A stretch of 64,000 nt of DNA. Source: DLKC01 sp002478885. Lineage in GTDB: Bacteria > Bacteroidota > Bacteroidia > Chitinophagales > Chitinophagaceae. Of this stretch, positions 62,745-64,000 are shown piece by piece (the stretch's first letter is position 1; the number at the start of each line of letters is the position of its first letter). The notes beneath the pieces are model-generated. The model saw nothing but the letters and a program-made list of their open reading frames with translations. It did not search any database and had not been told where the DNA came from. Where the stretch lies: assembly GCA_046329585.1 (NCBI GenBank), contig JAXLUI010000002.1, forward strand, positions 1,240,001-1,304,000. The letters run 5' to 3'. The position numbers were made by a program, and so were the translations under genes.

Positions 62745-63734
62745 ATGAGAGTACTCAGCTATATCAATGCGTTCAGGAATGTTTACAAAGAGATAAAGGT
62801 TCAGAAAAAATTCAACCGGCAATTTCTTGTGCCTTATCTCGAAGAACTGGAAAAAAAATATGATGGAAAATTTTACTCCGAACAAAAGAAAAAGATAGAA
62901 GAGTATTATGGGCTTTTTATCACTTCCTTTCTTTGCAGCAGTTACAAAAGATTATCCGGACAATCATTAACCGTAGAAGAAAGAAAAAGAGCTACGCTCT
63001 TTGGCATCCTCACACCTGTTGGCGATGACCTGTTCGACATAGATAAGCTTTCATATGAAGATATAAGCGCCATTACTTTTCATCCCGAACAATTCAATGC
63101 CGTGTCTTTTACAGCAAAAGTGGCAAGGGAAATTCAATCTTACCTGTTGGCCCATGTACCACACAAAAGCGAGTATATAGAAGCATCACAGAATGTGCTC
63201 GATATACAAATAGAAACTGCCAAACAAACAAACAGCAATATTTCAAACGAGGAACTCACCAGGATAACTTATACAAAAGGCGCCGTTTCTGTGATCATCT
63301 ATCACCAATGCCTGGATGACAAAGCTGATAAACAAATGCAGGAAGCTTTATTTTATATTGGAAGCCTGTACCAGTTCGGCAATGATCTCTTTGATTTGTA
63401 TAAAGATGTCAGAGACAACATTTTCACGCTTGTAAATACTTGTACCGATTTTACAAAACTGCGTGAACAGTTTTTAAACAGGGTAACAGAACAAAACAAC
63501 AAGATCAGCCAACTGCATTCAGGGGCTAAAGAAAAAAAAGCATTTTGCATTGTAATGAACACGATCAATGCGAGAAGCATGGTAGCGCTTGATCAGTTTG
63601 TAAAATTTGAAAAGCAGCAAGGCAAGGGTATCGACTGGTGGCAAATGGAAAGAAAAGATATGATCGTTGATATGGAAAAGCCTTTTAATTTTTTGAAATG
63701 GTTTTACTATATATGGAAATTGCCGAAATACTGA
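62745..63734 (+). CDS. All-helical protein resembling class I isoprenoid synthases
   Basis: The protein has 329 residues, almost entirely helical by composition, with no signal peptide. Two Asp-rich motifs are spaced as in class I terpene/prenyl synthases: DDLFD at about 94-98 (DDxxD type) and NDLFDLYKD at about 213-221 (similar to the NSE/DTE motif, with Asp in place of Ser and Glu). An Arg-Ile-x-Tyr-Thr-Lys-Gly segment (about 173-179) lies 40 residues before the second motif, where the diphosphate sensor would be. I do not recognise a named family with certainty. The neighbouring gene downstream encodes a secreted protein. Confidence 0.55.
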   Translation: MRVLSYINAFRNVYKEIKVQKKFNRQFLVPYLEELEKKYDGKFYSEQKKKIEEYYGLFITSFLCSSYKRLSGQSLTVEERKRATLFGILTPVGDDLFDIDKLSYEDISAITFHPEQFNAVSFTAKVAREIQSYLLAHVPHKSEYIEASQNVLDIQIETAKQTNSNISNEELTRITYTKGAVSVIIYHQCLDDKADKQMQEALFYIGSLYQFGNDLFDLYKDVRDNIFTLVNTCTDFTKLREQFLNRVTEQNNKISQLHSGAKEKKAFCIVMNTINARSMVALDQFVKFEKQQGKGIDWWQMERKDMIVDMEKPFNFLKWFYYIWKLPKY

Positions 63735-63751
63735 TGCATGGCTAACAGGAA

Positions 63752-63806
63752 GTACAAGAGTGCGACGCAACGAAAGACTCATCGAAGTACAAAAGCCGGG
63801 TTAAAA
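63752..63806. repeat. Palindromic repeat element E24 (right arm)
   Basis: GTACAAGAGTGCGACGCAAC is at 63752-63771, then GAAAGACTCATCGAAGTAC and AAAAGCCGGGTTAAAAG. It sits between the helical-protein gene and the final partial gene. Confidence 0.82.
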
Positions 63807-63809
63807 GAA

Positions 63810-64000
63810 ATGTTGAGAAAACCACTTACGATATTATTGTTCATCATTGCTTACCTAACCTGTGTTGCCCAGCGTAACGACAGTGCACTAATCGATACGC
63901 TGGTTAAAAACATAGCCTCGGCCCAGGTTACAACTGACGATGAATTTTATATAGGCATGTTTCCTTCTTTCCGGCAATGCGGCGGTGCCCCACACAATTA
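63810..64000 (+). CDS. Secreted protein, 3'-truncated by window edge
   Basis: An open frame starts at ATG 63810 and runs to the end of the window (63 codons seen). The first 21 residues are a clean signal peptide (LRKPLTILLFIIAYLTCVAQ). The mature start has a helix (DSALIDTLVKNIASAQ) followed by DDEFYIGMFPSFRQCGGAPHN. The family cannot be told from this fragment. Its position 75 bases after the isoprenoid-synthase-like gene suggests possible co-expression. Confidence 0.6.
   Translation, partial: MLRKPLTILLFIIAYLTCVAQRNDSALIDTLVKNIASAQVTTDDEFYIGMFPSFRQCGGAPHN

Noticed and set aside
62601..62885. 94-residue minus-strand frame at E23
   Set aside because: It consists of the repeat arm plus the antisense of the helical-protein gene start.

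Overview
The window looks like a chromosomal segment from a Bacteroidota species, most likely family Chitinophagaceae. The grounds are: promoters of the phylum type (TTG, about 19 bases, TAnnTTTG), several LytS/LytTR two-component pairs, an outer-membrane beta-barrel TonB-type receptor, a FucP-type sugar symporter, many secreted lipoproteins and carbohydrate-active enzymes, and Nudix-type sugar regulation. Genus and species cannot be fixed from sequence reading alone. No phage, plasmid, CRISPR array, transposase or rRNA operon was seen.

Layout. 0-3 kb: a 5'-truncated LiaF-like membrane protein, a DUF4288 protein and a LytS/LytTR pair, then tRNA-Ala. 4.3-13.9 kb: a nine-gene minus-strand sugar-acid cluster (uxaA, uxaB, eda, kdgK, Zn-dehydrogenase, SDR, lactonase, mutarotase, fucP). 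It combines the lower hexuronate pathway with an oxidative L-fucose/L-rhamnose-type route. 14-20 kb: csaA, an aldo/keto reductase, a three-gene proton-translocating transhydrogenase (pntA1, pntA2, pntB), a methyltransferase and tRNA-Gln. 20.4-32.9 kb: fabH-like synthase, sulfatase, a second sugar-acid set (2-hydroxyacid dehydrogenase, SDR, IlvD/Edd dehydratase, SMP-30 lactonase), PEBP and HPF-like proteins, a paaK-type ligase and a DMT exporter. 33-38 kb: a large FG-GAP/ASPIC lipoprotein and a MetE-like enzyme flanked by two copies of an undescribed small protein. 38.9-53.5 kb: a secreted glycan-processing island with a 3-keto-glycoside-type oxidoreductase set (GMC, its Tat subunit, DUF1080), two type-B carboxylesterases, a double-esterase fusion, a CE1-like esterase, a Tat-secreted TIM-barrel isomerase, a Nudix-type regulator and a GH3 glucosidase. 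53.9-64 kb: a TonB-type barrel protein, a second LytS/LytTR pair, a HbpS/GlcG-like protein, an unrecognised membrane protein, pruA, an unrecognised all-helical protein with class I terpene-synthase-like Asp motifs, and the start of a secreted protein cut by the window edge.

The most striking feature is not a gene. About 24 intergenic regions carry members of one palindromic repeat family, roughly one per 2.7 kb. The core arm is GTTGCGTCGCACTCTTGTAC, usually facing its reverse complement across a variable 60-120 base centre. The outer ends carry CCGGGCTTTT / AAAAGCCCGG bordered by T and A tracts. A second arm type (GTGAGTGACACAAC) is mixed with the first in several copies. The family resembles REP/BIME or MITE elements, but no mobilising gene is present in the window. 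Other leads are two genes whose reading frames imply non-ATG starts, a fucose-type SDR lacking its catalytic lysine, and a candidate small RNA with promoter-like and terminator-like ends.
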